Origin: Candidatus Magasanikbacteria bacterium RIFCSPHIGHO2_02_FULL_47_14
GTDB lineage: Bacteria > Patescibacteriota > Patescibacteriia > Magasanikbacterales > UBA922
DNA length: 25,577 bases
NCBI GenBank assembly: GCA_001784275.1
Contig: MFQB01000047.1
Location: forward strand, 1 to 25,577
Reading direction: 5' to 3'
The notes under the pieces were generated by a model. The model worked only from the letters and a program-made list of their open reading frames with translations, was not told where the DNA came from and did not search any database. Of the stretch, positions 1 through 6,839 are shown one piece after another. The position numbers were made by a program, and so were the translations under genes. The stretch's first letter is position 1, and each line of letters starts with the position of its first letter.

Positions 1-2
1 CG

Positions 3-968
3 TTTGATGCCGTGAACCAGGCACTGCTGCAACGGACGTGGCACGACGATGGGATCGCAGCTGAGGTCTCCTTAGTGACGCAACAAGTTGAGCCAAACGT
101 TAAAACCGGTGAGGTGAATAACCTGGGAATTACAGAGCCACTCGGTACAGGGTTTTCCGTTTATAAAGGAAGCCCTGCAAACCGAATTAAAAATATTCGG
201 AATGCAGTTAAGAAGTTAAATGGTGTATTGATTAAACCCGGAGAAGAGTTTTCAGCGATCCAATATACTCAGCCGTATACGGCAGAGGCCGGGTACTTAC
301 CGGAGTTGGTGATTAAAGGTGATGAGATTAAACCCGAAATCGGTGGAGGGCTGTGTCAGATCGGAACAACGCTTTTCCGTATGGCAATGAATAGCGGGAT
401 GCCCATTACAGAACGACGCAATCACTCGTTGGTTGTTCCATATTACAACGACTTGGAAAATGGGTTGCCGGGGACTGATGCAACCATCTATGAGCCGGCT
501 CCGGATTTTCGGTTTAAAAATGACACAGGTAATTATGTGTTAGTTCAAACCGCTGTTGATTTTGATACACAAGAACTATCGTTTACACTATGGGGGACGA
601 GCGACGGGCGAAGCGGATCATACACCGCACCGGTTGTGAGCCGTTGGATTCCTCATGGAGAAACAAAGATCATTAAGACAGACAAACTTGCGCCCGGTGA
701 AAAGAAATGCCAGCACGCCTATCGTGGTGCTGATGCCTCGTTTGTCTACACCCGGACGTTGTCAGATGGAACAAAGGAGGATAGGACATTTGAAAGTCAC
801 TATCGGCCCTTGCCAGAGATCTGTCTGGTTGGTGCGACTCCGGAGGAGCTGAATCCCGAGCCGGTCGAGTGTCCTGAAGGAACAGAATGTCCTGCCCCGG
901 CTCCTGATAGTTCTGCTGAGCCGACTCCTGGTGAGCCTCCGGCATTAGAACCTGTGGTAGTGGAGTAG
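3..968 (+). CDS. VanW family protein, 5'-truncated by window edge
   Basis: The reading frame is open to the left edge, so the GTG at 12 is probably not the true start and the N-terminal part is missing. The visible protein has a VanW domain at roughly residues 50-200 of the visible part. It includes the family-typical segments IKPGEEFS, GGGLCQIGTTLF and RRNHS, then TGNYVLVQT. VanW domains occur in exported cell-wall-associated proteins, often with peptidoglycan-binding or G5 domains; the biochemical role is not established. The C-terminal part (from about residue 205) looks like a beta-rich extension and ends in a Pro/Glu-rich tail with two close cysteines (VECPEGTECP), resembling a linker or surface tail. 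The gene ends just before a clear terminator, so it is the last gene of its unit. The domain call is confident; the function is unknown. Confidence 0.85.
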   Translation, partial: FDAVNQALLQRTWHDDGIAAEVSLVTQQVEPNVKTGEVNNLGITEPLGTGFSVYKGSPANRIKNIRNAVKKLNGVLIKPGEEFSAIQYTQPYTAEAGYLPELVIKGDEIKPEIGGGLCQIGTTLFRMAMNSGMPITERRNHSLVVPYYNDLENGLPGTDATIYEPAPDFRFKNDTGNYVLVQTAVDFDTQELSFTLWGTSDGRSGSYTAPVVSRWIPHGETKIIKTDKLAPGEKKCQHAYRGADASFVYTRTLSDGTKEDRTFESHYRPLPEICLVGATPEELNPEPVECPEGTECPAPAPDSSAEPTPGEPPALEPVVVE

Positions 969-1003
969 CCCAGCTAAATGCCCAAAATTTATTTGCACAG
1001 CAC

Positions 1004-1034
1004 ATACCGGCAACAGCCGGTATTTTGCTTATTT
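1004..1034 (+). terminator. Intrinsic terminator after the VanW gene
   Basis: A perfect 8-bp stem (ATACCGGC / GCCGGTAT) with an AACA loop is followed by a T-rich run. It lies 36 bp after the stop codon and closes the VanW unit before the next promoter. Confidence 0.8.
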
Positions 1035-1068
1035 TAGCCAAATTTTTATCTTTACCCACACCTCACGC

Positions 1069-1097
1069 TTGACAAAGTCGGCAATATGTGTTATTAT
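1069..1097 (+). promoter_or_regulatory. Strong promoter of the structured RNA
   Basis: TTGACA at 1069-1074, a 17-bp spacer, and TATTAT at 1092-1097. This matches the promoter pattern of the native genes in the window. The predicted start of transcription is near 1103, exactly where the structured RNA begins. Confidence 0.8.
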
Positions 1098-1102
1098 ATC
1101 CA

Positions 1103-1423
1103 GTTCGTAAAAATCGAACGAACCATGCGAAAGCCTACGGATATCCTACAGTCCAGAGTACCAAGTCACTGATGCGGCATCTGAGATACTACACGATCCG
1201 ACATACCACACATACTCTGGATCAAGTGGGCTGCAAAAATGGATATAGATCAGAGGGACACCCTTCTGACCTGTATCCACGACAAGCATGGGGGTGAGCT
1301 CTCGGCTCAAGTCGGCTACGGCTTACTTTTGTCCAAGTGTTCACCTTCTTGGATACAGATATAGCCCACAAAGCTATATACATGACCAAAAAAAGATCCC
1401 TCGCTCAGCGGGGGACTTTTTTA
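1103..1423 (+). ncRNA. Structured non-coding RNA of about 320 nt, class not recognised
   Basis: The region between a strong promoter and a strong terminator has no credible gene but many complementary segments. These are GTTCG 1103-1107 with CGAAC 1115-1119; TCCAGAGTA 1152-1160 with TACTCTGGA 1213-1221 (9 bp); GTGGGCT 1226-1232 with AGCCCAC 1363-1369 (long-range closing helix); and TGGATA 1240-1245 with TATCCA 1274-1279, enclosing a TCAGAGGG/CCCTTCTGA hairpin. Further pairs are TGAGC 1295-1299 with GCTCA 1305-1309; AAGTCG 1309-1314 with CGGCTT 1319-1324; and TCCAAG with CTTGGA (about 1332-1353). I looked for hallmarks of tmRNA, RNase P RNA, SRP RNA and T-box leaders and found none. It may be a divergent housekeeping RNA or a new class. 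The downstream ATPase gene appears to have its own promoter, so a leader role is less likely. Confidence 0.6.
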
Positions 1424-1424
1424 T
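1397..1424 (+). terminator. Intrinsic terminator of the structured RNA
   Basis: An 8-bp stem, TCCCTCGC / GCGGGGGA (one G-T pair), has a TCA loop and is followed by C and a run of T's at 1417-1422. Confidence 0.85.
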
Positions 1425-1439
1425 TTTTATACATAAAGA

Positions 1440-1468
1440 ATGACTTGAAAAGCAAAATGTGATATATT
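1440..1468 (+). promoter_or_regulatory. Putative promoter of the AAA+ ATPase gene
   Basis: ATGACT at 1440-1445, a 17-bp spacer, and TATATT at 1463-1468. It would start transcription near 1475, leaving only about 3 nt before the ATG at 1478 (a nearly leaderless mRNA). The -35 match is moderate. Confidence 0.5.
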
Positions 1469-1477
1469 AGGCATAAT

Positions 1478-2617
1478 ATGCCTGATGTTGCATCTTTTTT
1501 GAATCCTGACTACATCCAAGTTGCGATTTTTGTGTTGGTTGGTTTTGCAGTATACCAGTTTATCACCATTAAAAAACCGCAATGGTCTTTCTCTGCACTG
1601 GCAGACCGTACACGTGCAGCAAAATCAGGGAGCACGCCGCATCTTGACTCTTACGCAACAGATTTTACGCGGCTTGCGCAACTCGGACAGATTGATCCGG
1701 TCATTGGTCGTCATGACGAGATCATTCGTTTGGCGCAAGTGTTGGCGCGTCGAGAAAAAAATAATGCGCTCTTGATTGGTCCGCCGGGAGTAGGCAAGAC
1801 CGCGATCGTCGAAGCGCTGGCCCAACGGATTATCTCGGGAGAAATCCCCGAGACCTTGCAGAATAAACGAGTTCTCGCGTTGGATATCAGCGGACTCATG
1901 TCAGGAACAAAATATCGGGGGGAGTTTGAACAACGTGCAAAGCGACTGGTGAAGGAAATTGAAAACTCGCATCGCTCGATTATTCTTTTTATAGACGAGA
2001 TACACTCAATCATCCAGTCGCAAGGAACAGAGGGCGCGATTAATTTTTCTGATATTTTAAAACCTGCGCTCGCCCGTGGTGATTTGCAGATGATCGGTGC
2101 CACGACATGGATGGAGTATGAAAAGTATATTAAAACCGATCCGGGTCTTGAGCGTCGGTTTCAACCTATCATGATAAATCAGCCGAGTGAGCAAGAGACG
2201 GTCGATATTCTTCAGGGCATTAAACAAAAGTTTGAGGAGTATCATAAGGTTGAGTTTACAGACGCAGCCCTGCGTAAGGCCGTAGAGTTTACGAGTGAGA
2301 ATATTAAGTATCGGACGTTTCCGGATAAGGCGATCGATGCCATGGACGAGGCAGCCTCTTTGGTGCGGGTCTCGCATCTTGATAAGAAGGTTGTTGCGGT
2401 TTTATATGAAGCGGCTGCGCAGAAGTACCCGGAGCTAAAAGCACTCTGGCAAGAGATTCAAGCTTGTGATATGGAACTTGCTCAAGCAAAACAGGGTGAG
2501 CGATCGGGAATTCAGCAAAAAAGAGAGGAGTTGGAGAAGCGGATGGAAAAACAGGGAGTGTTGGTGGTGGATACAAGTGATGTTGAAAATGTTGTAAATC
2601 AATGGATTAAAGAATAA
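1478..2617 (+). CDS. Membrane-anchored single-domain AAA+ ATPase, ClpA/ClpB D1-like
   Basis: A 379-residue protein. Residues 14-31 form one hydrophobic segment, so it is probably tethered to the membrane. The rest matches the first AAA+ module of ClpA/B/C: GRHDEI at 77-82, Walker A GPPGVGKT at 101-108, the pore-loop segment GTKYRGEFE near 143, and Walker B ILFIDEIH near 169-176. Sensor 1 is IGATT, the arginine-finger region is LERRF, and the sensor-2-like region is PDKAIDAMDEA. A coiled-coil-like start of a middle domain follows. The Clp N-domain and the second AAA+ module are absent; normal ClpB/ClpC proteins exceed 800 residues. I see no ClpP-binding loop. It could be a membrane unfoldase or remodelling factor. 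No SD precedes the start. The beta-helix gene follows 25 bp downstream and is probably co-transcribed. Confidence 0.85.
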   Translation: MPDVASFLNPDYIQVAIFVLVGFAVYQFITIKKPQWSFSALADRTRAAKSGSTPHLDSYATDFTRLAQLGQIDPVIGRHDEIIRLAQVLARREKNNALLIGPPGVGKTAIVEALAQRIISGEIPETLQNKRVLALDISGLMSGTKYRGEFEQRAKRLVKEIENSHRSIILFIDEIHSIIQSQGTEGAINFSDILKPALARGDLQMIGATTWMEYEKYIKTDPGLERRFQPIMINQPSEQETVDILQGIKQKFEEYHKVEFTDAALRKAVEFTSENIKYRTFPDKAIDAMDEAASLVRVSHLDKKVVAVLYEAAAQKYPELKALWQEIQACDMELAQAKQGERSGIQQKREELEKRMEKQGVLVVDTSDVENVVNQWIKE

Positions 2618-2642
2618 TTTTTTTTTATTTAACAGGCGTTCT

Positions 2643-4484
2643 ATGTCTGAGAAAAAATCTAAGACGCAGGTTGCCAGCACCACAAATACCAAACTTTTGG
2701 TCGCAACCGTTGCTCTATTGGCCGCAGGTGGGTTGGCGTTTGCCACTGTCCCACTACAGCAACTCACACCAGGGCAGTGTGGTTTGAAAAAGATCAATGT
2801 TACAAAGTCGTGCAGCCCGAAAAAATACAAAAAGGCGTCGTTTACCTGTGTTGGCGGAGCAAGGTATATCTATTTGGATCCAAGTAAGGTGGCGACCAGT
2901 GCAAATTGTAAAACCAAGCAAGAGTGGCAGGCCTTTGCCACCGAAGTCTGCAACTCGCTCTGTCCGGCTCCTGCCGCAGAAGTGAGGCAGAGTATCACTC
3001 GCGATCTGCGTGGATCACCGGCATCGCCCAGTCCAACGAGCACACCAACCTCCACGCCTGGCGGCCAGCGTTTTCAAGCCCGCGTTCCTGTGGAAGTTGT
3101 AAGTTGCAGTCCTGATCGTCTTCCAGAGGGTGAGTATGTCGTTACACAGAACGTTCAGATTCCCGCCGCAGGAGAGGGTGTATATGCGACATGCTTTAGG
3201 CTTGGGGATAACACAACTCTGCGATGTAACAACGGTGTAACCATCAGCGGTGGAGACAGAACGATCGGCGTATCGGTGGGAGGAACGAATAGTGAGGTTC
3301 AAAACTGTACCTTTAACGGTATTACGCTTCCGATCACTGTGGGTGGTACTCAAAATAGAGTGACAGGGAATACGATAGTGGCTGGCGGCGAGGCAACAGA
3401 GTATGGCGCTTCGATATACGTTTCCGGTGAGGGCCAGGTGATTTCAGGAAATACCATACAACAAAGTCTGGGAAATGGTATCTATATCACGCGCTCTCGA
3501 AGTGCCGGCGTTCGATACAACACAATCACTGAATCCGCACGCGCAGGGATCCGCCTCGATTCGGAAACAGAAAATAATGTTCTTTCTTTAAACACCATAA
3601 GTGCCAATCGTGGGAGTGGTATCTATGCGTTCTCTGCATTGGCGAACACGATTAACGAGAATGTGATTGAAAGAAATACCGCTAGCGGTATCTTTGTGCG
3701 CAGTTCTCGAGACATTCAAATTACAAACAACCAAGTCGGTAATAATATCATGGAAGGCATACGTGTTGAAGGTGCGACCTCAGGTGCCGAACCGCAACAC
3801 CTTATGATTCTGGGCAACGTTGTCCAGTCGAATCAGACGAATGGAATATTTATTGGTACTGAGGAAAATACGATTCAAAACAACAGAGTTGAAGGAAATC
3901 GTGAGACAGGTCTGTATGTGCTCGGATCTCAAAACACGATCTCTCAGAATACCATTCAAGCGAACGGACGACATGGAATTTATTCGTATGCCGGAGAAAG
4001 AAACAGAATGGAGGGAAATCAGATTACGAGTCACCCCTCAGCCGGCATCCTCCTCAGTTCACTTGATACTGTTGTGACACAGAATAGACTGAGTGGGAAC
4101 AGCACAGGTATTGTTCTTGATGCTGCTCAACGGAGCGAACTTAGGAACAATACTATTTCAGAAAATGAGTACGGTATTAAAGTGTTGGAGCGATCGGTTG
4201 ATACGTTTATAGTAGATAATATTATCCATAGTAACTCCACTGATGGTATCTTTTTGGGGCTATCAGGTGGTGAAGTTACCCAGCAGATAGCTCGCGATGC
4301 CGGGTTGCAGTTGGTACCTCCGCTGCGAACAGTCATACAGAATACACAAGGATGCAGAAACACCAGAGCAGATCTGTATTGTCAGATTCAGCAAGAGACT
4401 ACCGGTCAGCAGAACTTGTTTGACATCCTCACACAGTGTGCTGAAGGAGCGCCAGTAGAAGTTGACTTTCAAACCTGCCAATAA
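2643..4484 (+). CDS. Secreted or anchored right-handed beta-helix (NosD/pectate-lyase-fold) protein
   Basis: A 613-residue protein. Residues about 18-38 form an N-terminal hydrophobic segment after a Lys-rich start, suggesting export or anchoring. A Cys-rich region follows (about residues 45-115, with CGLKK, SCSPKK, CNSLC), then a Pro/Ser/Thr linker near 125-145. From about residue 160 to 545 there are repeated short turns of the type N-x-I-x-x-N / GI-x-x-x, with many Asn and Gly, as in parallel beta-helix repeats (NosD/CASH type). No catalytic residues can be assigned. Such proteins can bind or cleave polysaccharides or act as surface adhesins, and this is inference from fold only. No SD is visible. 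It lies 25 bp after the ATPase gene and ends at a bidirectional terminator. Confidence 0.8.
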   Translation: MSEKKSKTQVASTTNTKLLVATVALLAAGGLAFATVPLQQLTPGQCGLKKINVTKSCSPKKYKKASFTCVGGARYIYLDPSKVATSANCKTKQEWQAFATEVCNSLCPAPAAEVRQSITRDLRGSPASPSPTSTPTSTPGGQRFQARVPVEVVSCSPDRLPEGEYVVTQNVQIPAAGEGVYATCFRLGDNTTLRCNNGVTISGGDRTIGVSVGGTNSEVQNCTFNGITLPITVGGTQNRVTGNTIVAGGEATEYGASIYVSGEGQVISGNTIQQSLGNGIYITRSRSAGVRYNTITESARAGIRLDSETENNVLSLNTISANRGSGIYAFSALANTINENVIERNTASGIFVRSSRDIQITNNQVGNNIMEGIRVEGATSGAEPQHLMILGNVVQSNQTNGIFIGTEENTIQNNRVEGNRETGLYVLGSQNTISQNTIQANGRHGIYSYAGERNRMEGNQITSHPSAGILLSSLDTVVTQNRLSGNSTGIVLDAAQRSELRNNTISENEYGIKVLERSVDTFIVDNIIHSNSTDGIFLGLSGGEVTQQIARDAGLQLVPPLRTVIQNTQGCRNTRADLYCQIQQETTGQQNLFDILTQCAEGAPVEVDFQTCQ

Positions 4485-4504
4485 CGATCTTGGCTAATAA
4501 AGAC

Positions 4505-4538
4505 AAAAAAACTCTCCTGGAGCGCGGGAGAGTTTTTT
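4505..4538. terminator. Bidirectional intrinsic terminator between the beta-helix gene and clpP
   Basis: The stem ACTCTCC / GGAGAGT is flanked by A-runs on the left and T-runs on the right, so a U-tract follows the hairpin in either direction. It serves the two convergent genes that end at 4484 and 4551. Confidence 0.85.
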
Positions 4539-4550
4539 GTGTCAGAGTTT

Positions 4551-5150
4551 TTAGCGAATCACCTTGTCGACCAAACCATAAGCCACAGCTTGGTCTGCTG
4601 TCATAAAGTTATCTCTGTCACTGTCTTTTTCAACGGTCTGCAGCTTTTGGCCGGTGTGCTTTGCGAGAATATTATTCAGTCGTTCTTTTATTTTTAAGAT
4701 GCGTTCAGCGTGGATTTTAATATCGCTTGCCTGTCCTTCCATACCACCCATCACTTGGTGAATCATAACCTCACTGTTTGGTAGGCAAAAACGTTTTCCT
4801 TTTTCTCCGGCCGCAAGTAAGACAGAGGCCATACTCGCTGCCATGCCGATACAGATAGTAGATACGGGTGGTTTGATGTACTGCATGGTGTCATACACTG
4901 CCATGCCAGAGGTGACTGATCCGCCCGGTGAGTTAATATATATTTTAATATCTTTCTCCGGATCTTGATTTTCCAAAAATAACAACTGGGCGATGATGGT
5001 GTTGGCCACACCGTCGTCAATCGCACTGCCTAAAAAGACAATGCGGTCTTTCAGGAGACGAGAGTAGATGTCGTACGCACGCTCGCCGTAGTGAGTTTTT
5101 TCGATAACTGTGGGGATGAGGTACTGAGAGGTGACTGTTTCGATAGCCAT
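4551..5150 (-). CDS. clpP: ATP-dependent Clp protease proteolytic subunit ClpP
   Basis: A 199-residue serine protease, the usual length for ClpP, which forms the tetradecameric proteolytic chamber fed by Clp ATPases. The catalytic triad by alignment to E. coli ClpP is S106 (GMAASMAS), H131 (MIHQVMGG) and D180 (DRDNF). The oligomerisation and active-site segment [12 protein letters not shown] is intact. The frame stays open further upstream (to 5432), but that extension is antisense to the GC-rich gene and lacks ClpP similarity. The ATG at 5150 gives the normal N-terminus and lies about 15 nt after the predicted transcription start. There is no SD. The beta-helix gene and the ClpA/B-like ATPase gene converge from the left, but nothing shows that this ATPase partners ClpP. 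Confidence 0.97.
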   Translation of the reverse strand: MAIETVTSQYLIPTVIEKTHYGERAYDIYSRLLKDRIVFLGSAIDDGVANTIIAQLLFLENQDPEKDIKIYINSPGGSVTSGMAVYDTMQYIKPPVSTICIGMAASMASVLLAAGEKGKRFCLPNSEVMIHQVMGGMEGQASDIKIHAERILKIKERLNNILAKHTGQKLQTVEKDSDRDNFMTADQAVAYGLVDKVIR

Positions 5151-5172
5151 AAGAAATATATTTAGTATAGGT

Positions 5173-5201
5173 AGTATAACAATGGCGTATAGGGAATACA
5201 A
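5173..5201 (-). promoter_or_regulatory. clpP promoter
   Basis: On the minus strand: TTGTAT (5196-5201), a 17-bp spacer, and TATACT (5173-5178). A second TATACT lies at 5164-5169. The leader would be only about 15 nt. Confidence 0.65.
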
Positions 5202-5205
5202 GCCG

Positions 5206-5234
5206 TTGACCGGCCCAATTTTTTGTGGTAGGAC
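5206..5234 (+). promoter_or_regulatory. Putative promoter of GC-rich unit 1
   Basis: TTGACC at 5206-5211, a 17-bp spacer, and a weak TAGGAC at 5229-5234. The -35 is good and the -10 poor, so it may be weak or need an activator. It is back to back with the clpP promoter, separated by 4 bp. Confidence 0.4.
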
Positions 5235-5271
5235 AGGTATCGAGGAGACACAACACACAGGAGGAAGGAAG

Positions 5272-5676
5272 ATGTCGGGCACATCTGAAGAAACCACGCT
5301 GATGGCGTACATCGACCCGGTCGCAGGGACCGAGATGCTGACGGGATTCAACCTGGTGTGGCGCTTCGAGGCAGCGGCTGCTCCGGAGCGACAGGCTGAA
5401 GCAATCGCCACCATGCTGCAGGCCATGCTCACTGTCGGCGGTATCGAGACCGGCGATCCGGTCCGTCGGGAAGACCCCGCCCACTACGTGAGCTTCGCGA
5501 TCGGCTGTGGCGCGGAACCCGCGCCACACGACACGTGGGTTCTCTTCTCCGAGTCGGATCGTACGATCTCGATCTACTGCCACCATCACGAGGGTTCGTG
5601 GCGAGAGACGATCGACCACTTCCTGATTGGGGTCAGCCGGCTGTTCGCCTGGACCGTTAAGTTCCGGACCGCCTAG
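5272..5676 (+). CDS. GC-rich unit 1: hypothetical protein of 134 residues
   Basis: I do not recognise this protein. The ATG at 5272 follows an excellent SD (AGGAGGAAGG, 5259-5268), which fixes the start. Codon choice is strongly GC-ending, unlike clpP and nrnA on either side. The protein has no membrane segment and looks like a small soluble alpha/beta protein. Residues about 35-56 are Ala-rich and helical ([15 protein letters not shown]). A segment with IGCG and, about 25 residues later, CHHHEGSW could bind a metal, but this is only suggestive. The C-terminal part ([12 protein letters not shown]) is amphipathic. The gene stands alone with its own promoter and terminator between divergent clpP and convergent nrnA. 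Codon use and SD suggest horizontal acquisition or a separate expression class. Coding status is well supported by the SD and GC3 bias; function is unknown. Confidence 0.75.
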   Translation: MSGTSEETTLMAYIDPVAGTEMLTGFNLVWRFEAAAAPERQAEAIATMLQAMLTVGGIETGDPVRREDPAHYVSFAIGCGAEPAPHDTWVLFSESDRTISIYCHHHEGSWRETIDHFLIGVSRLFAWTVKFRTA

Positions 5677-5704
5677 TCGTGAAGGCCTCTTCTCCCTCCA
5701 TCTG

Positions 5705-5746
5705 CCCCCACCGTCGCCAAGCGCGTCGCTGGGGGTCTTCGTTTTT
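5705..5746 (+). terminator. GC-rich intrinsic terminator of unit 1
   Basis: CCCCCA pairs with TGGGGG at the base of a hairpin with a GC-rich imperfect upper part, followed by TCTTCG and TTTTT at 5742-5746. It ends 4 bp before the nrnA stop codon, which is on the opposite strand. Confidence 0.75.
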
Positions 5747-5750
5747 ATGC

Positions 5751-6764
5751 TTACTCTGCCAGCACCGGTTCCAGCATGTTCCCGTGAGGAAATAGTTTTT
5801 CCAACTCAGCAAGGACATGTTCAATCGCCTCGTGAATCGGCTTTTCAATTGTGAATCCTGCCGCCTTTTTGTGGCCACCGCCGCCAAAGTGTTTTGCCAT
5901 CTTTGCAACATCAACGTCATCGCGTGTGGTGCGGAAACTTCCTTTTACCTTTCCATCCGGCAGTTCTTTGAGAATCATGCCTGCATGGCCGTCACTGATT
6001 GAGTTTAAAAAGTTGGTCATGCCCTCCACATCGCTTTCTGTGAGACCGAACTCGATAAGATCTTTATGGGTCAGATATGTGTACACGAGGTTGAGTTTTT
6101 CATGTTTGGAAAGTCGAGAAAAAATACGGCCCCAGAGTTCAAATGCACGAAGCGGTGTGCTTTTGTAGATATGGGTTTTAATCACATCAAAATTTCCGCC
6201 GACTGCGATGAGCTCTCCTGCGGCATGAATTGCGCGAGCAGAGGTTGCCGCATTCGTAAATGTATCAGTGTCAGTAATAATACCGGTCAGTAAACTCGTT
6301 GCCATTGAAATATTGATTGGCACATGAGTAATGGTAAAGAAGTGGTACAAAATTTCTGACGTAGATGAAGCGCCTGTCAGGAGCAAGTTGTAGTCACCGT
6401 ATTTTTCGTTCGTAATATGGTGGTCAATATTAATAATCAGCGGTCGGTGAGAAAGCTTTGCAATATGTTCCGCAACACCCGCATACACCAGATCGCCTGA
6501 GTCAAAGACGACAATGGCATCTATCGGCTTTTGCCAAACGCGGGTATCTGAAGATAACTTATCTGTATGTGGAAGATACCTCAGACGGGTGGAAAAGTCA
6601 GTAGCGCAAAAAATGGTATACTCCTTGCCCAGTGACTCGAGCCACTCGGCAAATGCGGTTGCTGCACCCAGAGCATCGCCGTCAGGTTTTTGGTGGGGAA
6701 TCAGAAGCACTCGCTGGCTGGCGAGGATGACGTTGTGGATCTGTTTTGCTGTATGGGTAAACAT
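5751..6764 (-). CDS. nrnA: DHH/DHHA1 phosphoesterase, NrnA-type (oligoribonuclease / pAp phosphatase)
   Basis: A 337-residue protein with full domain architecture. The DHH domain carries PDGDALG (D28, D30), FDSGD (D88) and DHH at 114-116, which bind the two Mn ions. The C-terminal DHHA1 domain has the substrate-binding GGGGHKKAAGF motif near residue 300. The family degrades nano-RNAs of 2-5 nt and/or dephosphorylates 3'-phosphoadenosine 5'-phosphate; which activity dominates here cannot be read from sequence. It is cytoplasmic. The ATG at 6764 lies a few nt after the predicted transcription start and has no SD. It is transcribed divergently from smc with interlocked promoters. Confidence 0.9.
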   Translation of the reverse strand: MFTHTAKQIHNVILASQRVLLIPHQKPDGDALGAATAFAEWLESLGKEYTIFCATDFSTRLRYLPHTDKLSSDTRVWQKPIDAIVVFDSGDLVYAGVAEHIAKLSHRPLIINIDHHITNEKYGDYNLLLTGASSTSEILYHFFTITHVPINISMATSLLTGIITDTDTFTNAATSARAIHAAGELIAVGGNFDVIKTHIYKSTPLRAFELWGRIFSRLSKHEKLNLVYTYLTHKDLIEFGLTESDVEGMTNFLNSISDGHAGMILKELPDGKVKGSFRTTRDDVDVAKMAKHFGGGGHKKAAGFTIEKPIHEAIEHVLAELEKLFPHGNMLEPVLAE

Positions 6765-6774
6765 AAAGCCCGAT

Positions 6775-6803
6775 ACTATAACCTACTTGTTGGCCCCTGT
6801 CAA
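6775..6803 (-). promoter_or_regulatory. nrnA promoter
   Basis: On the minus strand: TTGACA (6798-6803), a 17-bp spacer, and TATAGT (6775-6780). This is a near-consensus promoter. Transcription would start about 4-5 nt before the nrnA ATG. Confidence 0.8.
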
Positions 6804-6815
6804 GGGTGGTATACT
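6787..6815 (+). promoter_or_regulatory. smc promoter, interlocked with the nrnA promoter
   Basis: TTGTTG at 6787-6792, a 17-bp spacer, and TATACT at 6810-6815. Its -35 lies inside the nrnA spacer, and the nrnA -35 lies inside its own spacer. Confidence 0.7.
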
Positions 6816-6839
6816 GATGAAACTTTCTAGGCTTTCTTC

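Noticed and set aside
1088..1297. 69-codon ORF inside the structured RNA
   Set aside because: It overlaps the promoter and several perfect helices and gives no protein-like sequence.
1103..1423. tmRNA, RNase P RNA, SRP RNA or T-box leader
   Set aside because: No tRNA-like ends or tag reading frame with a terminal Ala-Ala, no conserved RNase P core, no SRP tetraloop region, and no T-box sequence were found.
5151..5432. Upstream extension of clpP
   Set aside because: The frame is open by chance across the GC-rich unit. ClpP similarity starts at the ATG at 5150, and the promoter lies between.
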